Shown piece by piece: positions 9,780 through 19,544 of a DNA stretch of 64,000 bases. Each line of letters begins with the position of its first letter. The stretch's first letter is position 1. The stretch comes from Aeromonas media (GTDB lineage Bacteria; Pseudomonadota; Gammaproteobacteria; Enterobacterales; Aeromonadaceae). The notes under the pieces are model-generated. The model searched no databases, was not told where the DNA came from, and saw nothing but the letters and a program-made list of their open reading frames with translations. Location: assembly GCF_000819985.1 (NCBI RefSeq), contig NZ_CDBZ01000068.1, positions 36,375-100,374 on the forward strand, written 5' to 3'. The translations under genes were made by a program, and so were the position numbers.

Positions 9780-12272
9780 TCAGAGCGCCGGGAACATGGG
9801 GTCGATGCCCTTGACCGATTCCGGCGCGCCGAAGGCAGTGACAGCCGGTGCCTGCCCGCGGAACTTCTCGATCTCCACCAGCGCGGTATGGGCCGTGGTG
9901 GCCTGCGCCAGGCTGGAGGAGCCGATATCGGCGGTCAGTACGTTGGGGTCTCCGTAGGTACAAAGGGTACCGACCTTGCCGCCCTCCTGCGGGCCATACC
10001 AGGCCCCTTCCTGAATGCGCACCACGCCGCGGGCGTAGTCATCGCTCACCACCAGCCCGGCCAGCACCTGACCGCGGCTGTTGAACACCCGCACCAGATC
10101 GCCGTCCTTGAGGCCACGGGAGTTGGCATCCTGCGGATTCATATAGACAGGCTCGCGACCCTGCACCGTGTAAGTGGCGCGGTAGTTGTCGGAGGAGCAG
10201 AGCTGGCTGTGCAGCCGCTTGTCCGGGTGGCAGGATTGCAGGTGCAGTGGGTACTGCTTGCTGCCCGGCCCGCCGTGCGAGCGCTCGTAGGGCTCGATCC
10301 AGACCGGGTGGCCCGGGCAGTCCCCATAGCCGTAGTCGGCGATGGTCTTGGAGTAGATCTCGATGAGGCCGGACGGGGTACCCAGTGGTTCCAGATCCGG
10401 CTCCTGACGGAACGACTCGTGGCGCACCCAGGGTTGGCCCGCCGGGAAGGTGACGAAGCCTTCGCCGTGCCAGAACTGGCTGAAACGGGGCAGACGAATG
10501 CCGATGCCGCGGCCCTGCAGGCGGGCGTCGTCATAGATGCTCTGGATCCACTCCAGCTTGCTCTTGCCACCGGTGAACTCGGCCTCGCGACCGAAGCGAC
10601 GGCAGAGATCGGCGAAGATGTCGTAGTCATCGCGCGCCTCGAACAGCGGCTCCACCACCTTGTACATGGCCAGAATGCCCGCGTTGGAGTGGGAGCCCCA
10701 CTGCTCTATGTCGTCCCGTTCATAGGTGGTGGTGGCGGGCAGCACGATATCGGCGAAACGGCAGCTGGCGGTCCACTGGTGATCGATGCTGACCACGGTT
10801 TCCAGCTTGCGCCAGGCCGAGACCATCTTGTTGCGATCCTGCTGGTGGTGGAACGGGTTGTTGCCGCAGAACACCGCCATCTTCATGTGGGGGTAGGTGA
10901 TTGTCTGGCCGTTGAAGGCGATCTGCTTGCCCGGATTGAGGATGCAGTCGACGAAGCGGGCCACAGGAATGTATTTGGAGTAGCCCTTCCAGTCGCCGTC
11001 ATGAAGCGGCTTGACCCCGGGAATGACCGAGCTGAAACCGGACATGATGGGGCCGCTGGAGGTGATGGTACCCGCGCCGTTGTAGTGCCAGCCAAAGCCG
11101 TAACCGCCCCCCGGCAGGCCGATCTGGCCAATCATCGAGGCCAGTACCACCAGCATCCAGGCGTACTGTTCGCCGTGGTGCATACGCTGCACGCTCCAGC
11201 CGCCGATAAGCTGGGTGCGGCCGCTGCTCATGGCGCGGGCCAGCTCGCGGATGGTCTCGGCTGGTACGCCACAGATGGCGGCGGCCCACTCCGCATCCTT
11301 CACCTGACCATCGCTGGTGCCCAGCAGGTAGGGCAGGAACTTGTCAAAGCCGGTGGTGTAGTTCTTCAGGAACGCCTCATCGTGGCGCTTCTCGCTGTAG
11401 AGGGTGTGGGCGATGCCCAGCATCAGCGGCACGTCGGTCTGCGGATTCAGGGTCACCTGATCGCAGTTGAGGTATTTCTGGGTCTTGGATTTGACCGGAT
11501 CGACGCTGATGACCCGGATCTCGCCCTTGGCCACCTTCTCTTTCAGCTGCGCCCAGTAGTCGTAGACGCTGTGATCCGGCACCAGCCAGCCCACCTGCAG
11601 GTTCTTGATGGGATCGGAGCCCCAGATGACGATGGTCTTGCTGTGCTCCAGCACCAGCGGCCAGGAGGTCTGCTGCTCGTACACCTCCATAGCCCCCGCT
11701 ACATGGGGCAGGATCACCTGGGCGGCGCCGGTGGAGTAGTCACCGGCCTTGGCCAGATAGGTGCCGTGCAGGTTCATGGCGCGGCCAAGCATGGCGCCAG
11801 CTGAGTGCAGCTTGCCCACCGACTGCCAGCCGGAGTGACCGGCATAGAGGGCGCTCGGGCCATAGGTTTTCTGCACCCGTTCCAGCTCGTGATAGAAGAA
11901 GTCCAGCGCCTGGGACCAGGTCACCCGCACGAAGCGGTTCTGGCCACGCTCGCTGGTGTCGGACTGGTGGCCCTTGCGCAGCCAGTCCAGTCGCACCATG
12001 GGGTAGCGGATGCGGGAGGGGTTGTAGACCACCTCACTCAAGGCCTTGAGCATCTCGGTGGGGTGTTTGTCGTGCTCGAACGGCAGGGTCTCGACCCAGC
12101 GACCATCGACCACCCGGGCACGGAAGGCTCCCCAGTGGGAACCGGACTGCACCAGCTTGTCGCCGGACTCGGCGGCCATCACGGCGCGACCGAGCAGGGA
12201 GGGGCCGATCAGGGCAGAGGCACCGCTGGCCAGCAAGCCACCCAGAAAACCACGACGGGAAATGTTGATCAT
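9780..12272 (-). CDS. torA: Trimethylamine-N-oxide reductase, molybdoenzyme catalytic subunit
   Basis: Periplasmic bis-MGD molybdoenzyme reducing TMAO to trimethylamine as terminal electron acceptor. It has 830 residues from the ATG at 12272; the longer in-frame reading (to 12347) overlaps torC and is rejected because AGAGAGG lies just upstream of MINISRRGF. A twin-arginine signal (SRRGFLGG) followed by a hydrophobic stretch directs Tat export. GDYSTGAAQVILPH near residue 170 contains the serine expected to ligate molybdenum. The C-terminal half carries the dinucleotide-binding domain (MNPQDANSRGLKDGDLVRVFNSRG). Length and motifs agree with E. coli TorA (848). Confidence 0.97.
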   Translation of the reverse strand: MINISRRGFLGGLLASGASALIGPSLLGRAVMAAESGDKLVQSGSHWGAFRARVVDGRWVETLPFEHDKHPTEMLKALSEVVYNPSRIRYPMVRLDWLRKGHQSDTSERGQNRFVRVTWSQALDFFYHELERVQKTYGPSALYAGHSGWQSVGKLHSAGAMLGRAMNLHGTYLAKAGDYSTGAAQVILPHVAGAMEVYEQQTSWPLVLEHSKTIVIWGSDPIKNLQVGWLVPDHSVYDYWAQLKEKVAKGEIRVISVDPVKSKTQKYLNCDQVTLNPQTDVPLMLGIAHTLYSEKRHDEAFLKNYTTGFDKFLPYLLGTSDGQVKDAEWAAAICGVPAETIRELARAMSSGRTQLIGGWSVQRMHHGEQYAWMLVVLASMIGQIGLPGGGYGFGWHYNGAGTITSSGPIMSGFSSVIPGVKPLHDGDWKGYSKYIPVARFVDCILNPGKQIAFNGQTITYPHMKMAVFCGNNPFHHQQDRNKMVSAWRKLETVVSIDHQWTASCRFADIVLPATTTYERDDIEQWGSHSNAGILAMYKVVEPLFEARDDYDIFADLCRRFGREAEFTGGKSKLEWIQSIYDDARLQGRGIGIRLPRFSQFWHGEGFVTFPAGQPWVRHESFRQEPDLEPLGTPSGLIEIYSKTIADYGYGDCPGHPVWIEPYERSHGGPGSKQYPLHLQSCHPDKRLHSQLCSSDNYRATYTVQGREPVYMNPQDANSRGLKDGDLVRVFNSRGQVLAGLVVSDDYARGVVRIQEGAWYGPQEGGKVGTLCTYGDPNVLTADIGSSSLAQATTAHTALVEIEKFRGQAPAVTAFGAPESVKGIDPMFPAL

Positions 12273-12312
12273 CTTGTTATTCCTCTCTCGGATCCGGAAC
12301 TCGAATCCGGAA

Positions 12313-13479
12313 TTAGTGGCTGCCCTGACCACCGGTATCGGCGGCATGGTTTTGCAGGTATTTGAGCAGGGTACGCTCCTCTTCCTTGCTCAGGCGGTAG
12401 TAGGCAGACATTGCCTTGAGCCCGGAGATCCAGCCATTGGCGGTGAAGTGAGCGGGATCTGGTGCGCCGTGGCAGGAGTTGCAGGTGGATTTGTACATCT
12501 CGCCGGCGTAATCCCAGATCGGCTTGAGCGAGGATTCAAAGCCCTTGCCATCGACCCAGGCCTGTACCTGAACCTGTTCCCACTTGATATGGGTGGCGCT
12601 GTCGGTCTCCTGCTTGAGCACTGTCTCGCTCGCTTTCAGCTCGTCACGGACGGTGGCGACAAAGACCCGCTTGCCCATGTATTCGCTCAGTACCCGGCCC
12701 TTGCCGTCGCTCTCGCGCCACCCTTCGATGGTCACCTTGAGGCGATCGCCGCTGCGGGCCACTACTTCGATGCGGGAGGCGGGCAGCAGCTTGCCGACCG
12801 GGTCGGTGCTCTGTTCGCTGGCATAGAGATCTTTTTCACCCAGGTTGTAGAGGGTCTCGGCGGCTGGAGCCTCTTGCGCGTCGTTGACCAGGGTGGCGTA
12901 AGTGGCCCGGAAGCCCCCCGCCATGTTGGGCAGCTCGTGGGCGATGCCCTTGTGGCACTCGATGCAGTTCATGTTCTTCGCCGCCGCATCTTTCATCGCC
13001 AGCGCTGCCGCCGGGGACTGCTTGGCGTGATCCATGTTGTCGTAGCTGTGGCAGGACTTGCAGGTCTTGGAGTTCTGGCTGCTCATCCGCGCCCACACCT
13101 TCTCGGCCAGATGCAGGCGCCTGTCCTCGAACGTCTCCTGGGTGTCGATGCTGTGGCCTATGTACTCCTGATAGAGGTCGTTGGCCGCCTCCATCTTGCG
13201 GGCCACCTTGCCGACAAAATCCTTCGGCTGGTGACAGTCGGTGCAGACCGCCTGTACCCCGGAGGCATTCTTGAAGTGGATGGACTCCTTGTACTCCGGA
13301 TAGACGGTGTCTTTCATGGAGTGGCAGGAGATGCAGAATTCGAGGCTGCTGGTTTTCTCAAAGCCATAGTGCAGGCCGACGGTGCCCGCGAGGGTGACGC
13401 CGACGCCGACCAGAAGCAGCGCCAGTACCGACCAGCGGCGGCTGGGGGTGCGCAGGAAGTGCCACAGTTTTTTCATCAT
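12313..13479 (-). CDS. torC: Pentaheme c-type cytochrome, membrane quinol oxidase for TorA
   Basis: Membrane-anchored NapC/NirT-family cytochrome that takes electrons from menaquinol and passes them to TorA. The 388-residue protein has an N-terminal anchor (WSVLALLLVGVGVTLAGTVG). Four heme-binding motifs lie in the NapC-like part (CISCH, CTDCH, CKSCH, CIECH) and a fifth (CNSCH) in the C-terminal domain. Five CxxCH motifs is the TorC pattern. It is the first gene of the operon. The 145-bp region to the divergent torR holds probable TorR boxes. Confidence 0.96.
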   Translation of the reverse strand: MMKKLWHFLRTPSRRWSVLALLLVGVGVTLAGTVGLHYGFEKTSSLEFCISCHSMKDTVYPEYKESIHFKNASGVQAVCTDCHQPKDFVGKVARKMEAANDLYQEYIGHSIDTQETFEDRRLHLAEKVWARMSSQNSKTCKSCHSYDNMDHAKQSPAAALAMKDAAAKNMNCIECHKGIAHELPNMAGGFRATYATLVNDAQEAPAAETLYNLGEKDLYASEQSTDPVGKLLPASRIEVVARSGDRLKVTIEGWRESDGKGRVLSEYMGKRVFVATVRDELKASETVLKQETDSATHIKWEQVQVQAWVDGKGFESSLKPIWDYAGEMYKSTCNSCHGAPDPAHFTANGWISGLKAMSAYYRLSKEEERTLLKYLQNHAADTGGQGSH

Positions 13480-13524
13480 GCTCTCTCACATCACTTTTTT
13501 GATGGGAGCCATGATAGGGAGGCG

Positions 13525-13587
13525 TTGTGAACAGGGCTGCCGCCACAAATTAATGAAATAGGGGTATTTATGACAAAATGTGAATAG
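13525..13587. promoter_or_regulatory. Probable TorR-binding decamers (tor boxes) in the torC/torR intergenic region
   Basis: Read on the minus strand, CTGTTCACAA (13534-13525) and CTATTCACAT (13587-13578) each match 8 of 10 bases of the E. coli tor box CTGTTCATAT, and both are oriented toward torC. Their GTGAA cores are 53 bp apart, close to five helical turns. A weaker third copy lies at 13609-13618, just before the torR start codon, and could serve autoregulation. This is a match by eye to a known consensus and is not tested. Confidence 0.6.
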
Positions 13588-13624
13588 AATAATCCTCCCT
13601 TGTCGACCATCGTGAACCCTGCCC

Positions 13625-14338
13625 ATGCGCTACCACATTCTGGTTGTTGAAGATGATGCGGTGACCCGCGAGAAGCTGACCGGCTATTTCGAGCGGGAGG
13701 GCTATCGGGTGACGGCGGTCGAAAACGGTCAGGAGATGCGCGCCGTGCTGGCGGAACAGACGGTCGATCTGGTGATGCTGGATATCAACCTGCCGGGGGA
13801 AGATGGTCTGCTATTGACCCGTGAACTGCGGGCTCGCAGCACGGTGGGGATCATTCTGGTCACCGGCCGCAGTGATGCGGTGGACAGGATTGTCGGCCTC
13901 GAGATGGGGGCCGACGACTATGTCACCAAGCCGTTCGAGCTGCGGGAGTTGCTGGTGCGGGTCAAGAATCTGCTGTGGCGGATCTCGCTGGCGACCGCCG
14001 CGCCGAGCGAGCCTGCGGTCGTTGACGATGCGGTGCGCTTTGGCCCCTGGCGTTTTGACATTCCTCGCCGCCAGCTCAGCAAGGACGGAGTGCCGGTGCG
14101 CCTGACCAAGGCGGAATATGAAGTGCTGGTGGCCTTTGTCGCCCATGCCGGGCGGGTGCTCAGTCGGGAGCGGATCCTGACCCTTATCAGCCATCGCGGC
14201 GATGGCCCGAGCGATCGCACCATAGATGTGTTGATCCGGCGGCTGCGCGGCAAGATGGAGCCGGATCCGCGGGATCCCCACCTGTTTGTCACCGTTCATG
14301 GTGAAGGCTATCTGTTTGCTGGCGAGATAGCCTCCTGA
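13625..14338 (+). CDS. torR: TorR response regulator (OmpR family)
   Basis: DNA-binding response regulator that activates torCAD when phosphorylated by TorS. The 237-residue protein has a receiver domain (ILVVEDDAVTREKL, phospho-acceptor Asp in LVMLDINLPGEDG near residue 53, Lys in DYVTKPFELREL near 103). A C-terminal winged-helix domain follows (RLTKAEYEVLVAFVAHAGRVLSRERIL and RTIDVLIRRLRGKME). It is divergent from torC, as in E. coli. The ribosome binding site is weak (CCTGCCC before ATG), so low expression is likely. Confidence 0.93.
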   Translation: MRYHILVVEDDAVTREKLTGYFEREGYRVTAVENGQEMRAVLAEQTVDLVMLDINLPGEDGLLLTRELRARSTVGIILVTGRSDAVDRIVGLEMGADDYVTKPFELRELLVRVKNLLWRISLATAAPSEPAVVDDAVRFGPWRFDIPRRQLSKDGVPVRLTKAEYEVLVAFVAHAGRVLSRERILTLISHRGDGPSDRTIDVLIRRLRGKMEPDPRDPHLFVTVHGEGYLFAGEIAS

Positions 14339-14374
14339 CTCCGTTGCGGTGGCCTTGACCTGTTTGACCGGGTA

Positions 14375-14779
14375 TCAGACCGGCGGGCGGGTATCAAATT
14401 GCGGGCAGTCGTCGCCAATCTGGTGCCAAGGTGCCTTGGAGCCGACAAAGATGTGAAACGCGGGCCGCTGGCTTGGCACATCGTCCAGCACCCCGAGGCG
14501 CAGGTTGATCTTGCCGCTGCTGCTCTTCTGGCTGAACAGGCTGGAGCCGCAGTGACGACAGAAAGCCAGGGTGGTCTCTGCCGATTTCCGGTAGCGGCCG
14601 ATGGCCTCTTCTCCCTTTACGATGGTGACCTTGTTGCCATCCAGTCCGCCGACCGAGGCGTAATCTCCCCCTGAAAACTTGCGGCATTCGCTGCAGTGGC
14701 AGTTACCCATATAGTCGAACTGATCCGGCAGGGTCAGGGCAACGGCGCCGCACAGGCAGCTGGCATGTAACTCTTTCAT
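14375..14779 (-). CDS. GFA/CENP-V domain zinc protein (Gfa-like)
   Basis: A 134-residue protein of the glutathione-dependent formaldehyde-activating enzyme (GFA) superfamily. Visible zinc ligands are ASCLCGAV at residue 7, NCHCSECRK near 26 and CRHCGSSLF near 73, the usual three cysteine clusters. Members bind zinc, and some may accelerate the glutathione-formaldehyde reaction, but most are uncharacterised. It interrupts the tor locus between torR and torT. TMAO metabolism can release formaldehyde in some organisms, which makes the position suggestive but proves nothing. Confidence 0.85.
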   Translation of the reverse strand: MKELHASCLCGAVALTLPDQFDYMGNCHCSECRKFSGGDYASVGGLDGNKVTIVKGEEAIGRYRKSAETTLAFCRHCGSSLFSQKSSSGKINLRLGVLDDVPSQRPAFHIFVGSKAPWHQIGDDCPQFDTRPPV

Positions 14780-14832
14780 CTCTTCTCCTTGAGTGTGCTA
14801 ATCGGATTTGGGACGGTGATTCGACTCGCCCG

Positions 14833-15891
14833 CTATTCGACCCGATAGACGGGACGAAAAGCGCCATCCGAGAGGGAATCGGCGGGGTCGGCCAGTGGCG
14901 CAGACAGCGTCAGAATGGGTGGTCCCATCACCCGCGGGCACTGCTCGGCACTGGCATCAGGGTGTTGCAGCAGACAGACCGCCTGCGCGACCGCAAGGCG
15001 CCCCTGCAGCCGCATCTGATCGCTGTTGGCGGCCAGGATCTTGCCCCGGCGCAAGCCCCGCTGTACCCCGTGGCTGAAGTAGGTGCTCAGCACCAGGGGC
15101 CTGTCGAGATGGCGCTGTGACAGTTCGTTGACCGCCACTTCGGCGGCGATGGCGCCCCCTACCAGATAGTCGAGATCCGGATAGCGGGTCAGGGTGTGCT
15201 GCACCAGCGTACGCTGGATTTCCCGGCTGTTGTCGCCGCGCTCGGTGGTGACCAGCTTGATGGCGCTCCCCTTGATGGCATCGGCAAAGCCCGGCTCCAC
15301 GAAGTTGTTGCCGCCGCTCGCCTGCGGGCCGGGGAAGAGGGCAACCGAGACCGGCTTGCTGCCGGCGGGGTGGCGCTGCGCCAGCCAGTGGCCAATCTGC
15401 CAGCCCATCTGGTACCAGGAGACCCCCACCTTGGCCTGCACCAGACCGCTGGGCAGATCGTTGACCAGACCAAAGAGCGGCAGCGGCGTGGCCTTGATGG
15501 CCTCGCGCAAGCCCTGATAGCTCACCGCGCCGAGCAAGATGGCGTCGCTCCCTTCCTGCACGCAGCGCTGCAACTGCTGGCGCTGCTCGGCGAGGGCGCC
15601 ATAGCCCCCCGCTTCGTGGATCTGCAACTTGACTCCCAGCCGCTTCGCCTCGTCCACCATGCCCTGATTGACCGACAGCCAATAGGCGTCGCGCAGATGG
15701 GGGTAGAGGGCACAGAGGGTCAGCGGTTTGGTTGTGGCAGCGGGCTCCGGCCACTGCTGGCGCACCGGCTGGCCGCTGAATTCGCCGCCGGGCCAGAGAT
15801 CGACCGCAAATGCGAGGGCGGTGCGAGGCAGCGTGAGCAACCACATAAGCAACCAGATCAGCAACAACGGGGAGAGATAGACGCTTCGCAT
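14833..15891 (-). CDS. torT: TorT periplasmic TMAO-binding protein
   Basis: Periplasmic binding protein of the sugar-binding (PBP1) type that presents TMAO to the sensor TorS. From the ATG at 15891 it begins [19 protein letters not shown], a clear signal peptide ending near [10 protein letters not shown], giving 352 residues (E. coli TorT about 342). The fold is indicated by [34 protein letters not shown] and [16 protein letters not shown]. The upstream part of the open frame would overlap torS and is rejected. It is divergent from torS. Confidence 0.9.
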   Translation of the reverse strand: MRSVYLSPLLLIWLLMWLLTLPRTALAFAVDLWPGGEFSGQPVRQQWPEPAATTKPLTLCALYPHLRDAYWLSVNQGMVDEAKRLGVKLQIHEAGGYGALAEQRQQLQRCVQEGSDAILLGAVSYQGLREAIKATPLPLFGLVNDLPSGLVQAKVGVSWYQMGWQIGHWLAQRHPAGSKPVSVALFPGPQASGGNNFVEPGFADAIKGSAIKLVTTERGDNSREIQRTLVQHTLTRYPDLDYLVGGAIAAEVAVNELSQRHLDRPLVLSTYFSHGVQRGLRRGKILAANSDQMRLQGRLAVAQAVCLLQHPDASAEQCPRVMGPPILTLSAPLADPADSLSDGAFRPVYRVE

Positions 15892-15961
15892 GGCCAGGGG
15901 TTTTGTTAAAGTGTTGGGCCATATTATCCGGTCAAAGCCGACCACAACCAAGGTGCTGAGC

Positions 15962-18781
15962 GTGAGAATCTTTTCCGGCCTGGGTGGCAAGTTGCTACTG
16001 GCCTTCTCCCTGATGGCGTTGCTGACCCTGAGTGCCTCCCTGCTGGGCTGGGTGGGGCTTAGCCATCTGCGCCAGCTGGAGCAAGGGGTTCAGCAGACTC
16101 TGGCCGATCAGGAGCTGGCACGCACGCTCTCTCGCCTCAGTGGCGAGATCCAGAGCGCGTCACGGCTGCTGGCCACCGCGACCAGCGAGCAGGAGCGGGA
16201 GCATCAGGGACGCTTGCTCACCCTGCAGGGGCAACAGCTGCAGCAGGTGCTGGCACAACTTGGCCGTGGGCAGGGTGCCATCACCCTCGATCAGCTCAGC
16301 CAGAGCATCATCGGCAATCTGGGTCAGCAGGGCTGGCTGGTGGGAGAGCGACTGACCCTGATGGCGCAGGGCGAGGCGCAGCGGGCCCGTCTGGTGGCGG
16401 CGGCCGGGCAGATCGCCGAGCTGGCGCGCAGCCAGATGGAGAACGCCGAAACCGTGATGGTGGCGGGGCTGGACTCCCTCTATCAACAGCAAGGGGGGCT
16501 GGCGACTCAGACACTGGATCGCCTGCTGGAGCAGGATCTCGACTGGCTGGAGCAGATGACCGAGCTCCGTCATCGCACTTTGATGCAGCAGCAACGCATT
16601 GAGGAGATGTGGCGCAGCGAACGGCAGGAGCAACTGCAAACACTGCTGCACGATGGGCAGCGGGAGCTGGCCATCTTGCAACTGCGGGCCGGGGCGGTGA
16701 CCGATCCGGCGCGCCGTCAGGCGGTGGAGCAGGCGCTGACCGTGCTGGCGCAGAGCGACAAGCTGGTGCAGCTGCGCAGCGACTGGCTCGGTAAGGGGGA
16801 GGCGCTGCGGGTGCTGGCCAGCGCCAATGAGGCCTTGATGAGCAGTCTCAACCAGCAGGTGGGTGACTTGGTCAACCGCGCCCGCGACTCCCTGGGAGAG
16901 AGTCAGCAGGCCCTGAGCCAGCGCCTCAGGCTGTTGGAGCAGGCCCTGATGGGGATAGGTCTGCTCACCCTGGTGCTGCTGATGCTGTTGATGTGGCGCA
17001 TGGTCTACGGCCGCATCGTCTGGCCGCTGCAACACGCGGTGAAGGGCATGAGCCGGTTGGCGCGAGGGGATCTGGCCCCTCTTGAGCCGATCGCCGGAGC
17101 GGGCCGCGATGAGCTGGCGGAGCTGGGCCGGGCCCTGCAGGTGTTTCGTGACAATGCGGTCGAACTGGGCCGCCATCAGCGCGAGCTGGAGACGCGGGTC
17201 GAGGAGCGCACCGGTCAGCTCAGCCATGCCAACCTGCGCCTCAACGAAGAGGTGGATAAGCAGCGGCAGGCACGTGCCGAGGCGGAGCAGGCCAACCGGG
17301 CCAAGTCGGTCTTTCTCGCCACCATGAGCCACGAAATTCGCACTCCCATGAACGGCATTCTGGGGGGGCTGACCCTGCTGGAGGATACCCACCTGAGCGA
17401 GACCCAGCGGCGCTATCTCGCCGCCATCGAGCACAGCGGTGAATCCCTGTTGGAGATCCTCAACGACATCCTCGATTACTCCAAGATCGAGGCGGGCCAC
17501 GTGGAGGCGCGCCGGGAACCCTTCCCGCTGCATCAACTGGTCGATGAGCTGAGTGCCTTGTTCAGACCCAAGGCAGAGGCCAGAGGAGTGGCCCTGGTGC
17601 TGGAATACGCCCCCGCCCTGCCTCCCGTGGTGGAAGGGGATCTGGGCAAGCTGCGCCAGGTGCTCGCGAACCTCTTGGGCAACGCGGTCAAGTTCACCGC
17701 CAGGGGGCGGATCTGCCTCGAGGTGAGCCCCCTCCCATGCGGCGGCCCCTGCGCCGAGCCCTGCATCCTGTTTGTGGTGAGCGATACCGGCCCCGGCATT
17801 CCTGAGCATGAGCAGGAGGCGGTGTTCGAGGCGTTCCGCCAGCGCAAGCGGGACATGGGGCACCAGGGGGGCACCGGACTCGGGCTTGCCATCAGCCGCA
17901 AGCTGGTGGCCGCCATGGGGGGAGATCTGCGTCTCGCCAGCCGGCCCAGAGAGGGTTGCCGCTTCAGCTTCAGTCTGCCCCTGCAACGCTCGGCCGCCCA
18001 GCTGCCGGCCGCGGCCCAGCCGCTGCACCTCGGCCAGCCTCGCGAGATCCTGCTGGTGGAAGACAACGAGATCAACCGGCTGGTGGCGCAGGGCATGCTG
18101 ACTCGCCTGGGTCATCGCGTCACCCTGGCGGAAGATGGTCGCAGCGCACTGGCGCGGGTGACCGAGCTTCCCTTCGAGCTGGCGCTGCTCGACATCAACC
18201 TGCCCGACATGGACGGGATGACGCTGCGCGAAGATCTGGCCGCCATCAGCGAGGAGGTGCACGAGCGGCCGCTGCCCGCCATCGCCATCTCGGCCCAGAT
18301 GTACCCCGAGGATATCCGCCTCTGTCTGGAGGCGGGTTTTGCGGACTTTGTCGGCAAGCCGGTGCGCCTGGCGGCGCTGGCCAGCGCCATCGACCGTCAG
18401 TTCCAGATAGAGACAGTGCAGGCCCTGCCGGACGCGAGGGTGGGCACCGTCAGTCCGCCCGCCCCCCAGGCCGCCAACCCCGTGCTGGACGCCGATCTGG
18501 CCTTGCTCGGCAGCCAGCGCATCCGTCAGCTCATCGGATTGTTTGAATCCCAGGGGGCGGCCCTGGTGGCCGCACTGGTGCGGTGCGAGGGGGAAGAGCG
18601 CAAGGGAATGGCCCACAAGCTCAAGGGCAGTGCCCTGGCGCTCGGGCTGGATGACTTTGCCGCGCAGTGCGCCGCCCTGGAGGCGGGGGACGCTGATCCG
18701 GCGGGGCTGGCCGGGGAGTTTGATGCGGCGGTGGCGATGCTGAAGGCGTGGCAGGAGAAGCAGCTGTCGGCCCCGACATGA
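15962..18781 (+). CDS. torS: TorS hybrid sensor histidine kinase
   Basis: Tripartite kinase for TMAO. It has an N-terminal membrane helix ([20 protein letters not shown]), a long helical periplasmic sensor domain, a second helix ([17 protein letters not shown]), HAMP and coiled coil. The histidine kinase core follows ([15 protein letters not shown] with the phospho-His, N box [10 protein letters not shown] boxes DTGPGI and GGTGLGL), then a receiver ([22 protein letters not shown]) and a C-terminal Hpt domain ([13 protein letters not shown]). I prefer the GTG at 15962, with AAGG eight bases upstream. An ATG at 15890 in the same frame would overlap the torT start codon. Confidence 0.92.
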   Translation: MRIFSGLGGKLLLAFSLMALLTLSASLLGWVGLSHLRQLEQGVQQTLADQELARTLSRLSGEIQSASRLLATATSEQEREHQGRLLTLQGQQLQQVLAQLGRGQGAITLDQLSQSIIGNLGQQGWLVGERLTLMAQGEAQRARLVAAAGQIAELARSQMENAETVMVAGLDSLYQQQGGLATQTLDRLLEQDLDWLEQMTELRHRTLMQQQRIEEMWRSERQEQLQTLLHDGQRELAILQLRAGAVTDPARRQAVEQALTVLAQSDKLVQLRSDWLGKGEALRVLASANEALMSSLNQQVGDLVNRARDSLGESQQALSQRLRLLEQALMGIGLLTLVLLMLLMWRMVYGRIVWPLQHAVKGMSRLARGDLAPLEPIAGAGRDELAELGRALQVFRDNAVELGRHQRELETRVEERTGQLSHANLRLNEEVDKQRQARAEAEQANRAKSVFLATMSHEIRTPMNGILGGLTLLEDTHLSETQRRYLAAIEHSGESLLEILNDILDYSKIEAGHVEARREPFPLHQLVDELSALFRPKAEARGVALVLEYAPALPPVVEGDLGKLRQVLANLLGNAVKFTARGRICLEVSPLPCGGPCAEPCILFVVSDTGPGIPEHEQEAVFEAFRQRKRDMGHQGGTGLGLAISRKLVAAMGGDLRLASRPREGCRFSFSLPLQRSAAQLPAAAQPLHLGQPREILLVEDNEINRLVAQGMLTRLGHRVTLAEDGRSALARVTELPFELALLDINLPDMDGMTLREDLAAISEEVHERPLPAIAISAQMYPEDIRLCLEAGFADFVGKPVRLAALASAIDRQFQIETVQALPDARVGTVSPPAPQAANPVLDADLALLGSQRIRQLIGLFESQGAALVAALVRCEGEERKGMAHKLKGSALALGLDDFAAQCAALEAGDADPAGLAGEFDAAVAMLKAWQEKQLSAPT

Positions 18782-18827
18782 GCCTCAACCTAGTCTGTTG
18801 CCGACGGCTGATCCGCCCGTACTCTCT

Positions 18828-19112
18828 TTACATTTCGTCCCGATAGAGTGCCTGCTTGCAGCGGGGGCAGATGTGCTGGCGCCGGTAGTCAGCCTGGTGC
18901 ACCACGCCCACTTCGAGCTGCTGATGGTGGCCGCAATGGATGCAGAAGATGAGGTCACCATCGATGGCCTCGGGGTGGGCCGCCAGGTATTGCTCCCGGG
19001 TGGGCAGCGTCTCCCAGCGGGTGGTGCAGGTGCCCTTGCGACTGCCGGTGTAGTAGACCCAATAGAAGATGGCAAAGACCGAGACAATCACAAACAGCAT
19101 CAGGTGATCCAT
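18828..19112 (-). CDS. Small membrane-anchored zinc-ribbon protein, unknown function
   Basis: A 94-residue protein with one N-terminal membrane helix (MLFVIVSVFAIFYWVYY). A soluble domain has two Cys pairs, CIHC near residue 57 and CPRC near 82, separated by about 21 residues and forming a likely zinc ribbon. AAGGGGG precedes the ATG at 19112. It converges with torS and is divergent from the glyA leader. I do not recognise a named family. Confidence 0.7.
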   Translation of the reverse strand: MDHLMLFVIVSVFAIFYWVYYTGSRKGTCTTRWETLPTREQYLAAHPEAIDGDLIFCIHCGHHQQLEVGVVHQADYRRQHICPRCKQALYRDEM

Positions 19113-19301
19113 CGTGGAGTTCCCCCTTGTGGTGAGAGAGGCACACGCAGGGCTGTGATGTAACCCTGTGCGCCAAAGGACCCTGCCGTTGTCAGCTCAT
19201 GGCCGCTCGCCAGGCTTCGCAACCGCGGTGCCGTCTAAAGATGTTATCTGTTAGTAAATGCTATATCCATGATCTGGCTCTGGTTTTGCCCTTCAATGGG
19301 G

Positions 19302-19412
19302 AGGACTCGGAGGGCGGGTCAGACAGATTCGCCGGGCGCCCCAGGAGGGGCCGAGCCGACGGAAGGGACGCAGGCCCCGCGGAAGGCAAGGGGAAAGAGG
19401 GGTGTCCGGCTT
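19302..19412 (+). other. GC-rich, purine-rich structured element upstream of glyA
   Basis: This 110-base block lies in the 432-bp gap before glyA. It shows nested pairings: ACTCGG with CCGAG(C), GGCG with CGCC enclosing GGTCAGACAGATT, and GCCCC-AGGA-GGGGC. Several GGA/AGGA motifs are exposed. A possible extended -10 (TGCTATAT, 19259-19266) lies upstream, so the block may be transcribed as part of the glyA leader or as a separate RNA. It does not match the riboswitch consensuses I know (glycine, ZTP, THF, c-di-GMP, FMN). The rest of the gap (19413-19544) is AT-rich with a candidate promoter. Confidence 0.4.
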
Positions 19413-19471
19413 CGAAAATTGCGACGTATTTTACATTTTATAAACAAGTTTTTGGGTGGTTGGACTGTCTC

Positions 19472-19489
19472 TTTGATCCAGCTCACGTT
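19472..19489 (+). promoter_or_regulatory. CRP-like site ahead of glyA
   Basis: TTTGATCCAGCTCACGTT matches 14 of 18 positions of the symmetrical CRP consensus (TGTGATCTAGATCACATT). A good -10 hexamer TACAAT (19489-19494) overlaps its end, so if functional it would more likely repress than activate. A weak PurR-like half (GCAAACG near 19519-19525) follows. This is a match by eye only. Confidence 0.35.
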
Positions 19490-19544
19490 ACAATGCGCGG
19501 GCCCACTTCACCTATCGCGCAAACGATTTTCAGGAGATAAACGG

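Noticed and set aside
12275..12347. Longer N-terminus for torA
   Set aside because: It would overlap torC and precede the twin-arginine signal. The ATG at 12272 has its own ribosome binding site.
19310..19345. GGTCAGACAGATTCGCC resembles the first bases of RNase P RNA
   Set aside because: None of the later conserved RNase P segments (such as the GGAGGAAAGTCC region in the right order) follows, so the likeness is short and probably chance.
19517..19532. PurR-like operator next to glyA
   Set aside because: Only the left half (GCAAACG) fits; the right half misses the conserved C and T. Kept as a weak note.
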